Shown piece by piece: positions 41,566 through 52,239 of a stretch of 64,000 nt of DNA. This DNA is from Pseudoxanthomonas broegbernensis (lineage in GTDB: Bacteria; Pseudomonadota; Gammaproteobacteria; Xanthomonadales; Xanthomonadaceae). The notes below the pieces were generated by a model. The model did not search any database, had not been told where the DNA came from, and was given only the letters and a program-made list of their open reading frames with translations. The stretch's first letter is position 1; every line of letters starts with the position of its first letter. Made by a program: the position numbers and the translations under genes. The stretch lies in NCBI RefSeq assembly GCF_014202435.1, contig NZ_JACHGU010000002.1, forward strand, positions 248,001 through 312,000. Direction: 5' to 3'.

Positions 41566-42135
41566 ATGATCCCAACCGTGTCCACGCCTTCCCGGCTCCT
41601 GATCGTCCTGGTCGCAACGCTGGCCCTGGCCGGCTGCGGCTTCCACCTGCGCGAACGCCTGGCCCTGCCCAGCGACACGCCGCCGGTGCGGGTGATCTCC
41701 AACACGCCCTATAGCGAGCTGGTCACCATCCTGGAGCGCAACCTGCGCAATGCCGGGGCCAGCGTGGCCGGGGCGCAGGCCGCCGGCGGCGAGGTGGCGC
41801 GGCTGGAGATCGTGTCCGAGCGCTGGGGCGACCTGCCCATCGCCATCGACGAGCGCGGCCGCGCCCAGGAGTTCAGCCTGCGCTACGCCACCATCTTCTC
41901 CTTCCGCATGGCCGATGGCGCCGAGCTGGTGCCGCAACAGTCGGTGGAACTGTCGCGCGACTACGTCTCCCCGCCGGAGGACGTCACCGGCACCAGCACC
42001 GAGCGCGAGATCCTGGCCGACGAGCTGCGCCGGGAGATGGCCGCCTCGATCCTGCGCCGGATCGACAGCGTGGTCCGCGCCGACCTGGCCCGGCCCCATG
42101 GCGAGGCGGCCGTGCCGCCGCCCGCCGCGCAATGA
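41566..42135 (+). CDS. lptE: LPS-assembly lipoprotein LptE
   Basis: 189-residue outer-membrane lipoprotein that plugs LptD and helps insert lipopolysaccharide. Lipobox ALAGCGFHLR, the usual LptE start, then a ~130-residue domain and a Pro/Ala tail. Sits between leuS and holA as in most gammaproteobacteria; 37 bp before holA. No strong ribosome site before the ATG. Confidence 0.92.
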   Translation: MIPTVSTPSRLLIVLVATLALAGCGFHLRERLALPSDTPPVRVISNTPYSELVTILERNLRNAGASVAGAQAAGGEVARLEIVSERWGDLPIAIDERGRAQEFSLRYATIFSFRMADGAELVPQQSVELSRDYVSPPEDVTGTSTEREILADELRREMAASILRRIDSVVRADLARPHGEAAVPPPAAQ

Positions 42136-42172
42136 CCGTGCCGCACGGTTCCGGCACCGCGGGCGCGCGCTG

Positions 42173-43216
42173 ATGGAGCTGCGGCCCGAGCAACTGGTCG
42201 CGCAGGCCGGCAAGCAGCCGCTGCAGCCGGCCTACCTGGTCGCCGGCCCGGAAACCCTGCACGTGCTGGAAGCGGCCGACGCGGTGCGCGCCCGCGCCCG
42301 CGCCGATGGCGCCGAGCGCGAGGTGTTCGAGCTGGACGGGCGCGACATCGACTGGGACGCGCTGTCGGCCAGCTTCGCCGCGCCGGGCCTGTTCGCCTCG
42401 CGCCGCCTGCTGGAAGTGCGCCTGCCGTCGGGCAAGCCGGGCAAGGTCGGTGCCGAGGTGATCGCCGGGTTCTGCGCCGACCCGCCGCCGGACACCCACC
42501 TGATGATCGTCGCCGACGAATGGAGCAAGGCCCACCACAGCGGCAAGTGGGTCGATGCGGTCTCGCGCCGCGGGGTGGTGTCCATCGCCTGGGCGCTGAA
42601 GCCGCACGAACTGCCGGGCTGGATCGACCGGCGCCTGCGCGAGCGCGGCCTGCGCGCCGCGCCCGACGCGGTGCAGGGTCTGGCCGAGCGCGTGGAGGGC
42701 AACCTGCTGGCCGCCGCGCAGGAGATCGACAAGCTGGCGCTGCTGGCGCCGGAAGGCGTGCTGGACCTGGCGACGATGGAGTCGCTGGTCGCCGACGCGG
42801 CGCGCTACGACGTGTTCCGCCTGCTCGAATCGTCCCTCTCCGGCCATGCCGCGCAGGTGCGGCGCATGCTCGCCGGCCTGCGCGCCGAGGGCGAGCAGGT
42901 GGCCGGGCTGATGCCGATGGTGATCCGCGAGCTGCTGCGCACCGCCGCCCTGGCCCGCGCCCAGGCGCGCGGCGCCAACCTGGCCGCGGAGATGAAGTCG
43001 CAGGGCCTGTGGGAGGCGCGCCAGGCGCCGTTCAAGCGCGCCCTGCAGCGGCATGCCGCGCCGCTGCGCTGGAACCGCTTCGCCGCCTACGCCTCGCGCA
43101 TCGACCGCGCGGCCAAGGGCCGCGGGCCGGGTGACGCCTGGCAACTGCTGGAGCGCCTGCTGCTGGCCATCGCCGAGCCGCCGGCCACCCGGCTGCTGGT
43201 CGGGACCGGCCGTTGA
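42173..43216 (+). CDS. holA: DNA polymerase III delta subunit
   Basis: 347-residue clamp-loader subunit that opens the beta clamp. N-terminal HolA fold with QPAYLVAGPETLHVLEAADAV, the P-loop-less AAA domain typical of delta, then helical middle (GNLLAAAQEIDKLALL) and C-terminal collar domain (KRALQRHAAPLRWNRFAAYA). Start at 42173 is the first ATG giving MELRPEQL. Its stop overlaps a TTG start of nadD. Confidence 0.95.
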   Translation: MELRPEQLVAQAGKQPLQPAYLVAGPETLHVLEAADAVRARARADGAEREVFELDGRDIDWDALSASFAAPGLFASRRLLEVRLPSGKPGKVGAEVIAGFCADPPPDTHLMIVADEWSKAHHSGKWVDAVSRRGVVSIAWALKPHELPGWIDRRLRERGLRAAPDAVQGLAERVEGNLLAAAQEIDKLALLAPEGVLDLATMESLVADAARYDVFRLLESSLSGHAAQVRRMLAGLRAEGEQVAGLMPMVIRELLRTAALARAQARGANLAAEMKSQGLWEARQAPFKRALQRHAAPLRWNRFAAYASRIDRAAKGRGPGDAWQLLERLLLAIAEPPATRLLVGTGR

Positions 43217-43875
43217 CCCGCACCGATGCCGGCATGCTGGCGATCTGGTACGGCGGCACGTTCGACCCGGTCCACAACGGCCACCTGGCCATCGCCCGCG
43301 CCGCGGCGGATGCCTTCGGCGTGCCGGTGACCCTGGCGCCGGCGGCCGACCCGCCGCATCGCGCCGCCACCGGCGCGGCCGCGGAGCCGCGCGCGCGCAT
43401 GCTCGACCTGGCCGTGGCCGGCGATGCGCGATTGCGGGTGGACCGGCGCGAACTGCGGCGCCCGGGGCCTTCCTGGACCGTGGACACCCTGCGCGAGCTG
43501 CGCGCCGAGCGCGGCGGCGACGTGCCGCTGGCGTTGCTGCTGGGCGCCGACAGCTTCCGCTCGCTGCCCACCTGGCGGGATTGGCGGCGCTTGCCGGCGC
43601 TGGCCCATTTCATCGTGGCCGAGCGCAGCGCGGGCGGCCTGGACAATCTGCCGCCCGTGCTGGCGGCCGAGTTCGAAGGGCGCTGGGCGCAGGCGCCCGC
43701 CGACCTGGCCGCGTCCGCGGCCGGCCGCGTGTTCCGGCTGCGCCAGCCCTTGCGCGGGGAATCGGCCACCGCGGTGCGCCGGGCCATCGCTGCGGACGAC
43801 CCGGCATGGCCGGCGCAGATGCCCGCGGCCGTGGCCGGGTGGATCCGCGCCCACGGCCTGTACCGGGCTTCATGA
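43213..43875 (+). CDS. nadD: nicotinate-nucleotide adenylyltransferase
   Basis: NAD synthesis enzyme joining nicotinate mononucleotide and ATP. The nucleotidyl-transferase motif YGGTFDPVHNGHL is at the N-terminus and the ATP-binding ISSTxxR-type motif appears as ESATAVR near the C-terminus. Two starts are possible: TTG at 43213, overlapping the holA stop (TTGA), giving 220 residues, or ATG at 43234, giving 213. The ATG product is closer to family length. Part of the holA-nadD-rsfS run. Confidence 0.93.
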   Translation: MTRTDAGMLAIWYGGTFDPVHNGHLAIARAAADAFGVPVTLAPAADPPHRAATGAAAEPRARMLDLAVAGDARLRVDRRELRRPGPSWTVDTLRELRAERGGDVPLALLLGADSFRSLPTWRDWRRLPALAHFIVAERSAGGLDNLPPVLAAEFEGRWAQAPADLAASAAGRVFRLRQPLRGESATAVRRAIAADDPAWPAQMPAAVAGWIRAHGLYRAS

Positions 43876-43899
43876 ACGCGGCCCATGCAGGCGCCCCGG

Positions 43900-43905
43900 T
43901 ATAAT
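43900..43905 (+). promoter_or_regulatory. candidate -10 box for rsfS
   Basis: Perfect TATAAT followed by CG in the 89-bp nadD-rsfS gap, the same word as at 5373. -35 is weak. Confidence 0.5.
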
Positions 43906-43964
43906 CGCTCCGCCGGACCCATGCGCCGGCCACTCGACCTTCCCGAAACTCCCGAGCCTCCCAT

Positions 43965-44357
43965 TTGAGCAGCCAAGCCCACGTCATCAAGACCCGCCTC
44001 CCCGAACCGCCGCCGCCCGTGGAAGCGCTGCTGGGCGCCGTCCGCAACGCGGTGGAGGAGATCAAGGCCAAGGATGTCGTCGAGATCGACGTGCGCGGCA
44101 AGACCAGCGTGGCCGACCACCTGGTGATCGCCTCGGGCACCTCCACCCGCCACGTGAAGTCCATCGCCGACGAGGTGGTCCGGTTCGCCAAGAGCCTGGG
44201 CGCGATGCCGCTGGGCGTGGAGGGCGAGCGCGAGGCGGAGTGGGTGCTGGTCGACCTGGGCGACGTGATCGTGCACGTCATGCTGCCGCGGGTGCGGGAG
44301 TTCTACGCCCTGGAGCGGCTGTGGACGGTGGGCGACCAGCCCGACGCCGACGCCTGA
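43965..44357 (+). CDS. rsfS: ribosomal silencing factor RsfS
   Basis: 130-residue RsfS/Iojap protein that binds L14 and keeps ribosomal subunits apart during starvation. Core motifs KAKDVVEIDVRGKTSVADHL, RHVKSIADEVV and EWVLVDLGDVIVHVM. The start is TTG at 43965; there is no ATG before the conserved domain. The N-terminal ~15 residues are a Pro-rich extension. rlmH, which usually follows, is absent; the next gene is on the other strand. Confidence 0.94.
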   Translation: MSSQAHVIKTRLPEPPPPVEALLGAVRNAVEEIKAKDVVEIDVRGKTSVADHLVIASGTSTRHVKSIADEVVRFAKSLGAMPLGVEGEREAEWVLVDLGDVIVHVMLPRVREFYALERLWTVGDQPDADA

Positions 44358-44471
44358 GCGCCGCGCCTGCCTGCCCGGTTCCCGGCGCGTTGCGCCGGCG
44401 AGGCCCCGGCTTCGCGCCGGTCCACCGGTGATGCCGCCATCGCGCTGCCCGGCGCCGTGAAGCGGCGCCGC

Positions 44472-45320
44472 TCAGGCGCCGACCAGCAGCACGAATGCTC
44501 CCAGTTGCGAGTTCATCAGCAGGGCCAGGCTGCGGTCGCGGTCGGCGGCCAGTTGCGCGGCGGAGACGGAGTTGTCGGGCGGGAACGCGTGGTAGGACAC
44601 CTCGTCCGGCAGCACGTTGCGCACTGCATAGCCCATCAGCACGTTGACCACCTCGCCCAGCCCGTCCAGCGCCAGCGCATTGTCGCAGCGCTCCGGGCCG
44701 ATCTTGAGCAGGGCGCAGGTCAGCGCGCGCATCGTCTCCAGGTCGCAGGCCAGGCCGATGGACAGCGAGCGCTCGCCTTCCACGCGAACGTGCGCCACGT
44801 GCGGGTAGGCATCCAGTTCGCCGGGGCCAAGCAGCCCGGCGGCCTGGCACTGGCTGTCGAGCATGCGCGGGAACAGGCGCCCGCACAGGGCGATGGTGCC
44901 CTCGGCGAACTCGGCCAGCGCATGGTCGGCCACGCCGACGGCGAGCGCATGCTGGGCCGCGTCCTGGCCGGCGCGGTGCGCGGCCAGTTCCGCCTCCAGC
45001 CGCTGCGCGTCGATCACGCCTTGTTCCACCAGGACCTGGCCGAACAGCTTGCGCCCGGCCTTCTGCGCGGCCAGCAGCGATTCCAGTTGCCCGGCGTCCA
45101 GCAGCCCCATTTCCTGCGCGATGTCACCGAAGCGGCGGTCCTCCACGCGCTGGCGCTCGTTGATGCGGCGCGCCTGCGCCGCGCTCAGCAGGCCCTGGCG
45201 CACGGCCAGCTCGCCCAGCAACGGGTTAGAGGCGCGCTGCGCCTGGATCGCGGCCAGCAACTGCGGCGGCGTGATGACGCCGCGCTCCATCAGGAACTGG
45301 CCCAGGAATTTGACTGCCAT
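44472..45320 (-). CDS. CheX-like phosphatase domain with four GspE-N-type repeats
   Basis: 282 residues. The first ~118 residues contain four copies of a 24-residue helical unit with pattern GxxLxxxGxIxxxQLxxALxxQ: near 5-30 (GQFLMERGVITPPQLLAAIQ), 34-57, 63-86 and 92-115, the motif known from the N-terminal domain of GspE/PilB ATPases. From ~125 on it resembles CheX/CheC phosphatases, with the ExxN-type motif GLGEVVNVLMG. It lies 40 bp downstream of a CheY-like receiver gene, so it probably dephosphorylates or reads that receiver. Role in chemotaxis or motility is inferred; no other che genes are nearby. Confidence 0.75.
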   Translation of the reverse strand: MAVKFLGQFLMERGVITPPQLLAAIQAQRASNPLLGELAVRQGLLSAAQARRINERQRVEDRRFGDIAQEMGLLDAGQLESLLAAQKAGRKLFGQVLVEQGVIDAQRLEAELAAHRAGQDAAQHALAVGVADHALAEFAEGTIALCGRLFPRMLDSQCQAAGLLGPGELDAYPHVAHVRVEGERSLSIGLACDLETMRALTCALLKIGPERCDNALALDGLGEVVNVLMGYAVRNVLPDEVSYHAFPPDNSVSAAQLAADRDRSLALLMNSQLGAFVLLVGA

Positions 45321-45360
45321 CTCGTGCCCTCTGCGGATAGGTCGGACGTGGAGTCGCCGG

Positions 45361-45729
45361 TCAGGCGAGCACTTGGTGCAGTACGCGTTCCATCGCCTCC
45401 GGATCGATGGGTTTCTGCAGATAGGAGCGCGCGCCCATGCGCAGGCATTCCTCGATGTCGCTCTGCGCGCCCAGCGAGCTGAGGATAACCACGCGCGCGT
45501 CCGGGTCCACTTCCAGGATCTTGGCCAGGGCCTGGCGGCCGTCGCACTCGGGCATCACCAGGTCCAGCAGCACCAGGTCGGGCTTGAGCGCGCGGTACTG
45601 GCCCACCGCCTCCAGGCCGTTGCCGGCCTCGCCCACCACCTGGAACCCGGCTTCCTCCAACTGGCCGGCCGCGAGCATGCGCAGCGCGCGCGAGTCGTCG
45701 CACAGCAGCACGGTGGGTCGTGCGGTCAT
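45361..45729 (-). CDS. CheY-like single-domain response regulator
   Basis: 122 residues, a lone receiver domain. Acidic pair Asp11-Asp12, phospho-acceptor Asp56 (LVLLDLVMPE), the conserved Ser84 or Ser85 after beta-4, and Lys106 (YLQKPID) are all in place. No output domain, so it acts by protein contact. Encoded directly upstream of the CheX-like gene, forming a two-gene unit. Its cognate kinase is not in the window. Confidence 0.9.
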   Translation of the reverse strand: MTARPTVLLCDDSRALRMLAAGQLEEAGFQVVGEAGNGLEAVGQYRALKPDLVLLDLVMPECDGRQALAKILEVDPDARVVILSSLGAQSDIEECLRMGARSYLQKPIDPEAMERVLHQVLA

Positions 45730-45842
45730 CGGTGTTTCTCCCGGGTCGAATGACGGGCCGCAGGGGCCCTGTCCGGTTTAGCGGCCGCGGCAGCGCGCGC
45801 TTGAGGGGAATCGATGCTGCGCCGCCGCATGCCGGTGCCCGG

Positions 45843-45870
45843 CCGGTCGCCGGCTGGCGTCGGCTCCCAC
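45843..45870 (-). repeat. GTAG-type REP element (variant GTGG)
   Basis: On the minus strand it reads GTGGGAGCCGACGCC then AGCCGGCGACCGG, a hairpin-forming relative of the 9552 and 48734 copies, in the 204-bp gap upstream of the CheY-like gene. Confidence 0.55.
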
Positions 45871-45933
45871 GACACATGCCCACACGCCGGCATGGATCGA
45901 GTCGTGTTTTCCAGCGCGTATCGGTTTTGTCGG

Positions 45934-47211
45934 CTACAGCAGGACGATCAGCGCATGCAGTGCCAGGCCGATCAGCCCGCCGACCACGGTGCCGTTGTAG
46001 CGGATGTATTGCAGGTCGCGGCCCACGCCCAGCTCCAGCTCGCGCACCAGGTGGCGCTCGTCCCAGCCCTTCACGGTCTGGGCGATGTGGTCGGTCACCC
46101 CGCCGCGCAGGCGCAGGGCCAGCTTCTCCGCGCCGCCGAGCACGTGCTGGTTGATCGCCTCGCGCAGCGCCTCGTCGCGGCCCAGCGCCTGCCCCAGGCC
46201 GGCCAGCGAGCGCTCCACGTGGCCGGCCAGCACGCCGTCCTCGCTTTCGAGGTCGCGGCGCAGGGCGGTGTGGATGCGGTCCCACAGGCCACGCACGTAT
46301 TCCTGCACGCCCGGGTGGTCGATCAGGTCCTGCTTGATCGCCTCGGCCTTCGCCGCCAGCGCCGGGTCGTGGCGCAGCCGGGCGATGTAGTCCTGCAGCC
46401 AGCGCTCGTAGTCGCGGCGCAGCGGATGCTCCGGTTGCTGCAGGATCTCGTTGAGTTCCTCCAGCAGGGCGTGGGCGATGCGCTCGGCCAGGCCGTCGGC
46501 GATGCCTTCCACCGGTTTGACCCAGTCCACGGTACCGACCAGCCGCGGCCATTCCCGGCGCGCGTGCTTGACCAGCAGCTCCGCGGTGCGGCGCTTGACC
46601 CCTGCGTCGTCCAGGTGGCGGCCCAGGCGGCGCAGGGCCTCGTCCAGCAGCGCCTGATGGCGGCCGTCGGCGGTGAGCAGGCCGAGCACGTCGCCGGCGC
46701 TGGCGGCCGCATCCCACGCATCCAGGCGCGCCAGCACGAACTCCTGGATGCTCTGGCGCACCGCGCGCTCGTCCAGCAGGTCCAGCGCCTGCAACGCCCA
46801 TCCGCGCGCCATCCGCGCCAGCCGTTGCGACTGCTCCGGACGCGCCAGCCACTGGCCCAGCCTGGCCGCCGGGTCGAACACCTCCAGCCGCGCCAGCAGC
46901 GCGCGCGGCTCCAGGAAATGGTCGCGCACGAACGCGGCCAGGCTGTCGGCGATGCGCGCCTTGCCGCGCGGGATGACCGCCGTGTGCGGGATGGGCAGGC
47001 CCAGCGGCCGGCGGAACAGCGCGACCACCGCGAACCAGTCCGCCAGCGCGCCGACCGTGGCCGCCTCGCAGAACGCCGCCACCCAGGCCCACGCGCCCTG
47101 GTTGCCCATCAGGTGGGCGAGCACGAAGCCGGCCACCATCGCCAGCAGCATCGCCACGGCGATGGCCTTCAGGCGGCGCAACTGCGCCGGGCGCGGATCC
47201 TCGCTGCTCAT
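45934..47211 (-). CDS. DUF445 family membrane protein
   Basis: 425 residues. Two hydrophobic segments at the N-terminus (AIAVAMLLAMVAGFVLAHL and the following WVAAFCEAATVGALADWFAV with the DUF445 motif), a long alpha-helical hydrophilic body with Asp/Arg-rich repeats, and one C-terminal membrane segment (GTVVGGLIGLALHALIVLL). The DUF445 motif ADWFAVVALFRRPLGLPIPH is clear. Function unknown. Start MSSEDPRPA at 47211; a longer frame exists but has no homology. Confidence 0.88.
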   Translation of the reverse strand: MSSEDPRPAQLRRLKAIAVAMLLAMVAGFVLAHLMGNQGAWAWVAAFCEAATVGALADWFAVVALFRRPLGLPIPHTAVIPRGKARIADSLAAFVRDHFLEPRALLARLEVFDPAARLGQWLARPEQSQRLARMARGWALQALDLLDERAVRQSIQEFVLARLDAWDAAASAGDVLGLLTADGRHQALLDEALRRLGRHLDDAGVKRRTAELLVKHARREWPRLVGTVDWVKPVEGIADGLAERIAHALLEELNEILQQPEHPLRRDYERWLQDYIARLRHDPALAAKAEAIKQDLIDHPGVQEYVRGLWDRIHTALRRDLESEDGVLAGHVERSLAGLGQALGRDEALREAINQHVLGGAEKLALRLRGGVTDHIAQTVKGWDERHLVRELELGVGRDLQYIRYNGTVVGGLIGLALHALIVLL

Positions 47212-47484
47212 GCCGGTCCTGTGGAAGAGCGGTACGCGCCGCGTGGCCGATGTCCTGCAAGGCGCTGGCCGGCGGCGATGCGGCGCAGTGTAGCCGCCGT
47301 CGCGTGCAGGCCGCATCGCCGGCGCAGGGCGGCGCCGTGGAACCGGCGCCCGCATTGCCGCGCGGCGTCCGGCCTGCCTCGCCGGATGCGCCGGGAGAAG
47401 CGCCGGGTTCGTGCCCGCCTTGGATGATCGAACGAGGGCCATGCCGGCCCGGCGTCCGGCCTCCCGCCGGAAACGCCGCGCGGG

Positions 47485-48603
47485 CTACTGCGCCAGCGCC
47501 TCGGCCGCGGGCGTGTAGGGCAGGCCCAGCGCGTCGGCCACGGCGCGATGGGTGAGCTTGCCGGCATGCACGTTGAGGCCGTTGCGCAGGTTCGCATCGT
47601 CGGCCAGCGCCTGTATCGCGCCCTTGTCGGCCAGCGCCAGCGCGTGCGGCAGGGTGGCGTTGGCCAGGGCGAAGGTGGAGGTGCGGGCCACGCCGGCGGG
47701 CATGTTGGCCACGCAATAGTGGACGATCCCGTCCACCTCGTAGGTGGGCTGCTGGTGCGTGGTTGGCCGGCTGGTCTCGAAGCAGCCGCCCTGGTCGATG
47801 GCCACGTCCACCAGCACCGAGCCGGTGCGCATCAGCTTGAGCTGCGCGTGCGAGATCAGCTTCGGCGCCGCCGCGCCGGGGATCAGCGCCGCGCCCACCA
47901 CCAGGTCGGTGCGGGGCAGGCGCTGGTCGATGGCGTCGCGGGTGGAGTAGAGCGTGGACACGCGCCCGCCGAACAGCGCGTCGGCCTGTTTCAGCCGTTC
48001 CAGCGAGCGGTCCAGCAGGACCACCCGCGCGCCCAGGCCGATGGCCATGCGCGCCGCATTGAGGCCCACGGTGCCCGCGCCGATGATCATCACCTCGCCC
48101 GGCGCCACGCCCGGCACGCCGCCGAGCAGGATGCCGGCCCCGCCCTGGATCTTCTCCAGCGCATGCGCACCGGCCTGGATCGCCATGCGCCCGGCGACCT
48201 CGCTCATCGGCGCCAGCAGCGGCAGGCCGCCATGGTCGTCGGTGACGGTCTCGTAGGCGATGGCCGTGGCCCCGGAGGCCAGCAGCGCCTGCGCCAGTTC
48301 TGGATCGGGTGCCAGGTGCAGGTAGGCGTACAGCACCTGGCCGGGGCGCAGCATCGCGCATTCCCCGGCCTGCGGCTCCTTGACCTTGACCACCAGGCCG
48401 GCGCGGGCGTAGACCTCGGCGGCGCTGTCCACGATCTGCGCGCCGGCCGCCTCGTAGGCTTCGTCGGCGACACAGATGCCGGCGCCGGCGCCGCGCTCCA
48501 CCAGCACCTGGTGGCCGCGCGCGGACAACTCGCGCGCGCCGGCGGGGGTGAGGCCGACGCGGTATTCGTGGTCCTTGGTTTCCTTGGGTACGCCGACCAG
48601 CAT
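47485..48603 (-). CDS. ald: alanine dehydrogenase
   Basis: NAD-dependent enzyme converting L-alanine to pyruvate and ammonia; 372 residues, normal length. N-terminal [20 protein letters not shown], the catalytic-region motifs [10 protein letters not shown] and [10 protein letters not shown], and the NAD loop [24 protein letters not shown] lies 7 nt before the ATG. It lies beside a pyruvate-using omega-aminotransferase on the same strand; that enzyme makes alanine, which Ald would return to pyruvate. Confidence 0.95.
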   Translation of the reverse strand: MLVGVPKETKDHEYRVGLTPAGARELSARGHQVLVERGAGAGICVADEAYEAAGAQIVDSAAEVYARAGLVVKVKEPQAGECAMLRPGQVLYAYLHLAPDPELAQALLASGATAIAYETVTDDHGGLPLLAPMSEVAGRMAIQAGAHALEKIQGGAGILLGGVPGVAPGEVMIIGAGTVGLNAARMAIGLGARVVLLDRSLERLKQADALFGGRVSTLYSTRDAIDQRLPRTDLVVGAALIPGAAAPKLISHAQLKLMRTGSVLVDVAIDQGGCFETSRPTTHQQPTYEVDGIVHYCVANMPAGVARTSTFALANATLPHALALADKGAIQALADDANLRNGLNVHAGKLTHRAVADALGLPYTPAAEALAQ

Positions 48604-48733
48604 GGGGATCTCCGTGGGTTGCGGGGGCCGTCGCGCGCCTGCGGACGTCCACAAGGCCATCCGCGCCGGCTACCCGTTCAATCGTATCGCTTTCGCCGCC
48701 GCCGCCGCGCGGGCGGTCCCGCATCCGGTCCCG

Positions 48734-48819
48734 GTAGGAGCCGGGTATGCCCGGCGACCGCCATGCCAGCCATCCCCGGTGGCCGGGCCCTGTCGCCGAC
48801 TGGCGCCGGCTGCCGCAGG
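48734..48819. repeat. inverted pair of GTAG-type REP elements
   Basis: 48734-48767 (plus) begins GTAGGAGCCGGGTATGCCCG and continues with GCGACCGCCATG, sharing most positions with the 9552 copy. 48792-48819 (minus) reads GCGGCAGCCGGCGCC then AGTCGGCGAC, close to the 45843 copy. The pair can fold into a cruciform between ald and the aminotransferase gene, a BIME-like layout. Confidence 0.65.
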
Positions 48820-48863
48820 AGGCGAACGAGAGGGTGGGCAGGACAGCGGAAGGAGCGCGCGGC

Positions 48864-50237
<1,374 letters not shown>

Positions 50238-50550
50238 GCGGGAGGCTCCGGTGGGGCGGGCGGGTACGCGGAATGCCAATCGTTCGATAAATTCAACGAT
50301 CCGTCCGAGTCCAAGCCGGAAATTGACCCTCTTGGACGCGCATGTAAAGTATCCGGCAACACGCCGGGCCACCGGCCGGTGGCGGAGCGGAACCACGGGA
50401 TGGACATTGGTGCCTGCAGCGGGTACGCACGGCCCGCGGCCTGAGCCAGCGCGAGCTGGCATGCCGCCCGCCGCCGGCCACTTTTTGAGCGCGGCGGCGC
50501 GCACGGCGCCCGCGCGCTGCCTTCCATCCACCGCCGCCCTGGAGGCCCCG
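50238..50550. other. divergent control region, aminotransferase and aldehyde dehydrogenase
   Basis: 313 bp with no gene. It contains a promoter candidate facing the dehydrogenase (next entry) and a second promoter must face the aminotransferase, though none stands out. No clear regulator-binding palindrome was found and no regulator gene is adjacent. Confidence 0.5.
50323..50350 (+). promoter_or_regulatory. sigma-70 promoter candidate for aldehyde dehydrogenase
   Basis: TTGACC (50323-50328), 16-bp spacer, TAAAGT (50345-50350). Would give a leader of about 200 nt before the ATG at 50551. Confidence 0.45.
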
Positions 50551-52053
50551 ATGTCCGCACCCCGCACCCGCGCCGACTGGCAGGCCATGGCCGGCCGCCT
50601 GGACCTGCGCACCCACGCCTTCATCGATGGCCGCTACGCGCACGCCGTCGACGGCGCCACCTTCGATTGCATCAGCCCCATCGACGGGCGCGTGCTGGGG
50701 CGGGTGGCCGCCTGCGGCGCGACGGACATCGACCGTGCGGTGCGCGCGGCCCGGCGCAGCTTCGAGGCCGGCGCCTGGTCGCAGGCCAGGCCCGCCAGGC
50801 GCAAGAGGACCCTGCAGACACTCGCGTCGCTGATCGAGAAGCATGCCGACGAGCTGGCCCTGCTGGAAACGCTGGACATGGGCAAGCCCATCGACGACGC
50901 CCGCAACGTCGACATCGCCGCCGCCATCCGCTGCTTCGCCTGGACCGCCGAGGCGCTGGACAAGGTGTACGGCGAGATCGCGCCGACCGGGCCGGGCGAA
51001 CTGGGCCTGGTCACCCGCGAGCCGCTGGGCGTGGTGGGCGCCATCGTGCCGTGGAACTTCCCGCTGCTGATGGCTGCCTGGAAGCTGGCGCCGGCGCTGG
51101 CCACCGGCAACTCGGTGGTGCTGAAGCCGTCCGAGAAATCGCCGCTGAGCGCGCTGCGCCTGGCCGAACTGGCGGCCGAGGCCGGCATCCCCGAGGGCGT
51201 GTTCAACGTGGTGCCCGGCACCGGGCAGGCTGCCGGCCAACCGCTGGCCCTGCACATGGACGTGGACGGGCTGGTGTTCACCGGCTCCACGGCGGTGGGC
51301 AAGCGCCTGCTGCGCTGCGCCGGCGAGTCGAACATGAAGCGCGTGTACCTGGAGTGCGGCGGCAAGAGCCCGAACATCGTCTTCGCCGACGCCCCGGACC
51401 TGGACAAGGCCGCGCAGGCCGCGGCCCTGGGCGTCTTCTACAACCAGGGCGAGGTGTGCACCGCCGCCTCGCGCCTGCTGGTGGAGCGCGGCATCAAGGA
51501 CGCGTTCCTCGCCCGCGTGGTCGAGGCAGGCAAGAAGATGCAGCCGCGCCACCCGCTGGAACCCGGCGCCCCCATGGGCGCGCTGGTGGACGAGGGGCAG
51601 GCCGCGCGCGTGCTGGACTACATCGGCAAGGGCCGGGCCGAAGGCGCCAGGCTCGCCCTGGGCGGCGAACGCGCCGAACCGGTGGCCGGCGGCAGCTACG
51701 TGCAGCCGACCGTGTTCGACGAGGTGCGTCCCGAGCACACCATCGCCCGCGAGGAGATATTCGGCCCCGTCCTGGCGGTGATCCCGTTCGACGACGAGGC
51801 CCAGGCCCTGCGCATCGCCAACGACACCCAGTACGGCCTGGCCGCCGGCGTGTGGACCGCGAACCTGTCGCGCGCCCACCGCGTGGCGCGCGGCCTGCGT
51901 GCCGGCAGTGTCTGGGTGAACCATTGGGACGGCGGCGACATGACGGCGCCGTTCGGCGGCTACAAGCAATCCGGGAACGGGCGCGACAAATCGCTGCATG
52001 CGTTCGACAAGTACACGGAGATCAAGGCGACGTGGATCGACCTGGGGGATTGA
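50551..52053 (+). CDS. aldehyde dehydrogenase, PuuC-like
   Basis: NAD(P)-dependent aldehyde dehydrogenase, 500 residues. Catalytic Cys303 in NQGEVCTAASRL, general base Glu268 in YLECGGKSPN, the Asn of IVPWNFPLLMAAWK, and EEIFGPVL. Closest in pattern to gamma-glutamyl-gamma-aminobutyraldehyde dehydrogenase (PuuC), i.e. polyamine breakdown; the divergent omega-aminotransferase fits. Other puu genes are missing from the window, so substrate is inferred. CTGGAGG lies 5 nt before the ATG. The last chromosomal gene before the cassette array. Confidence 0.92.
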   Translation: MSAPRTRADWQAMAGRLDLRTHAFIDGRYAHAVDGATFDCISPIDGRVLGRVAACGATDIDRAVRAARRSFEAGAWSQARPARRKRTLQTLASLIEKHADELALLETLDMGKPIDDARNVDIAAAIRCFAWTAEALDKVYGEIAPTGPGELGLVTREPLGVVGAIVPWNFPLLMAAWKLAPALATGNSVVLKPSEKSPLSALRLAELAAEAGIPEGVFNVVPGTGQAAGQPLALHMDVDGLVFTGSTAVGKRLLRCAGESNMKRVYLECGGKSPNIVFADAPDLDKAAQAAALGVFYNQGEVCTAASRLLVERGIKDAFLARVVEAGKKMQPRHPLEPGAPMGALVDEGQAARVLDYIGKGRAEGARLALGGERAEPVAGGSYVQPTVFDEVRPEHTIAREEIFGPVLAVIPFDDEAQALRIANDTQYGLAAGVWTANLSRAHRVARGLRAGSVWVNHWDGGDMTAPFGGYKQSGNGRDKSLHAFDKYTEIKATWIDLGD

Positions 52054-52239
52054 ACGAAGGGGCAGTCGGAGCGGGCCAGGCCGGCCAACCGGCTTGAAGC
52101 CGTTATGGCGGTACGGGTGCCGTGCTGGACCGGACAAGGCGGTGGCAACAGGCAAGGCCGCCGCATGACGCCGCGATGTGGGATGCCAAGGCGTCGATCG
52201 CTTCATGGCAAGTTATTGGTGGGCTGGGGGTATGCCCGG

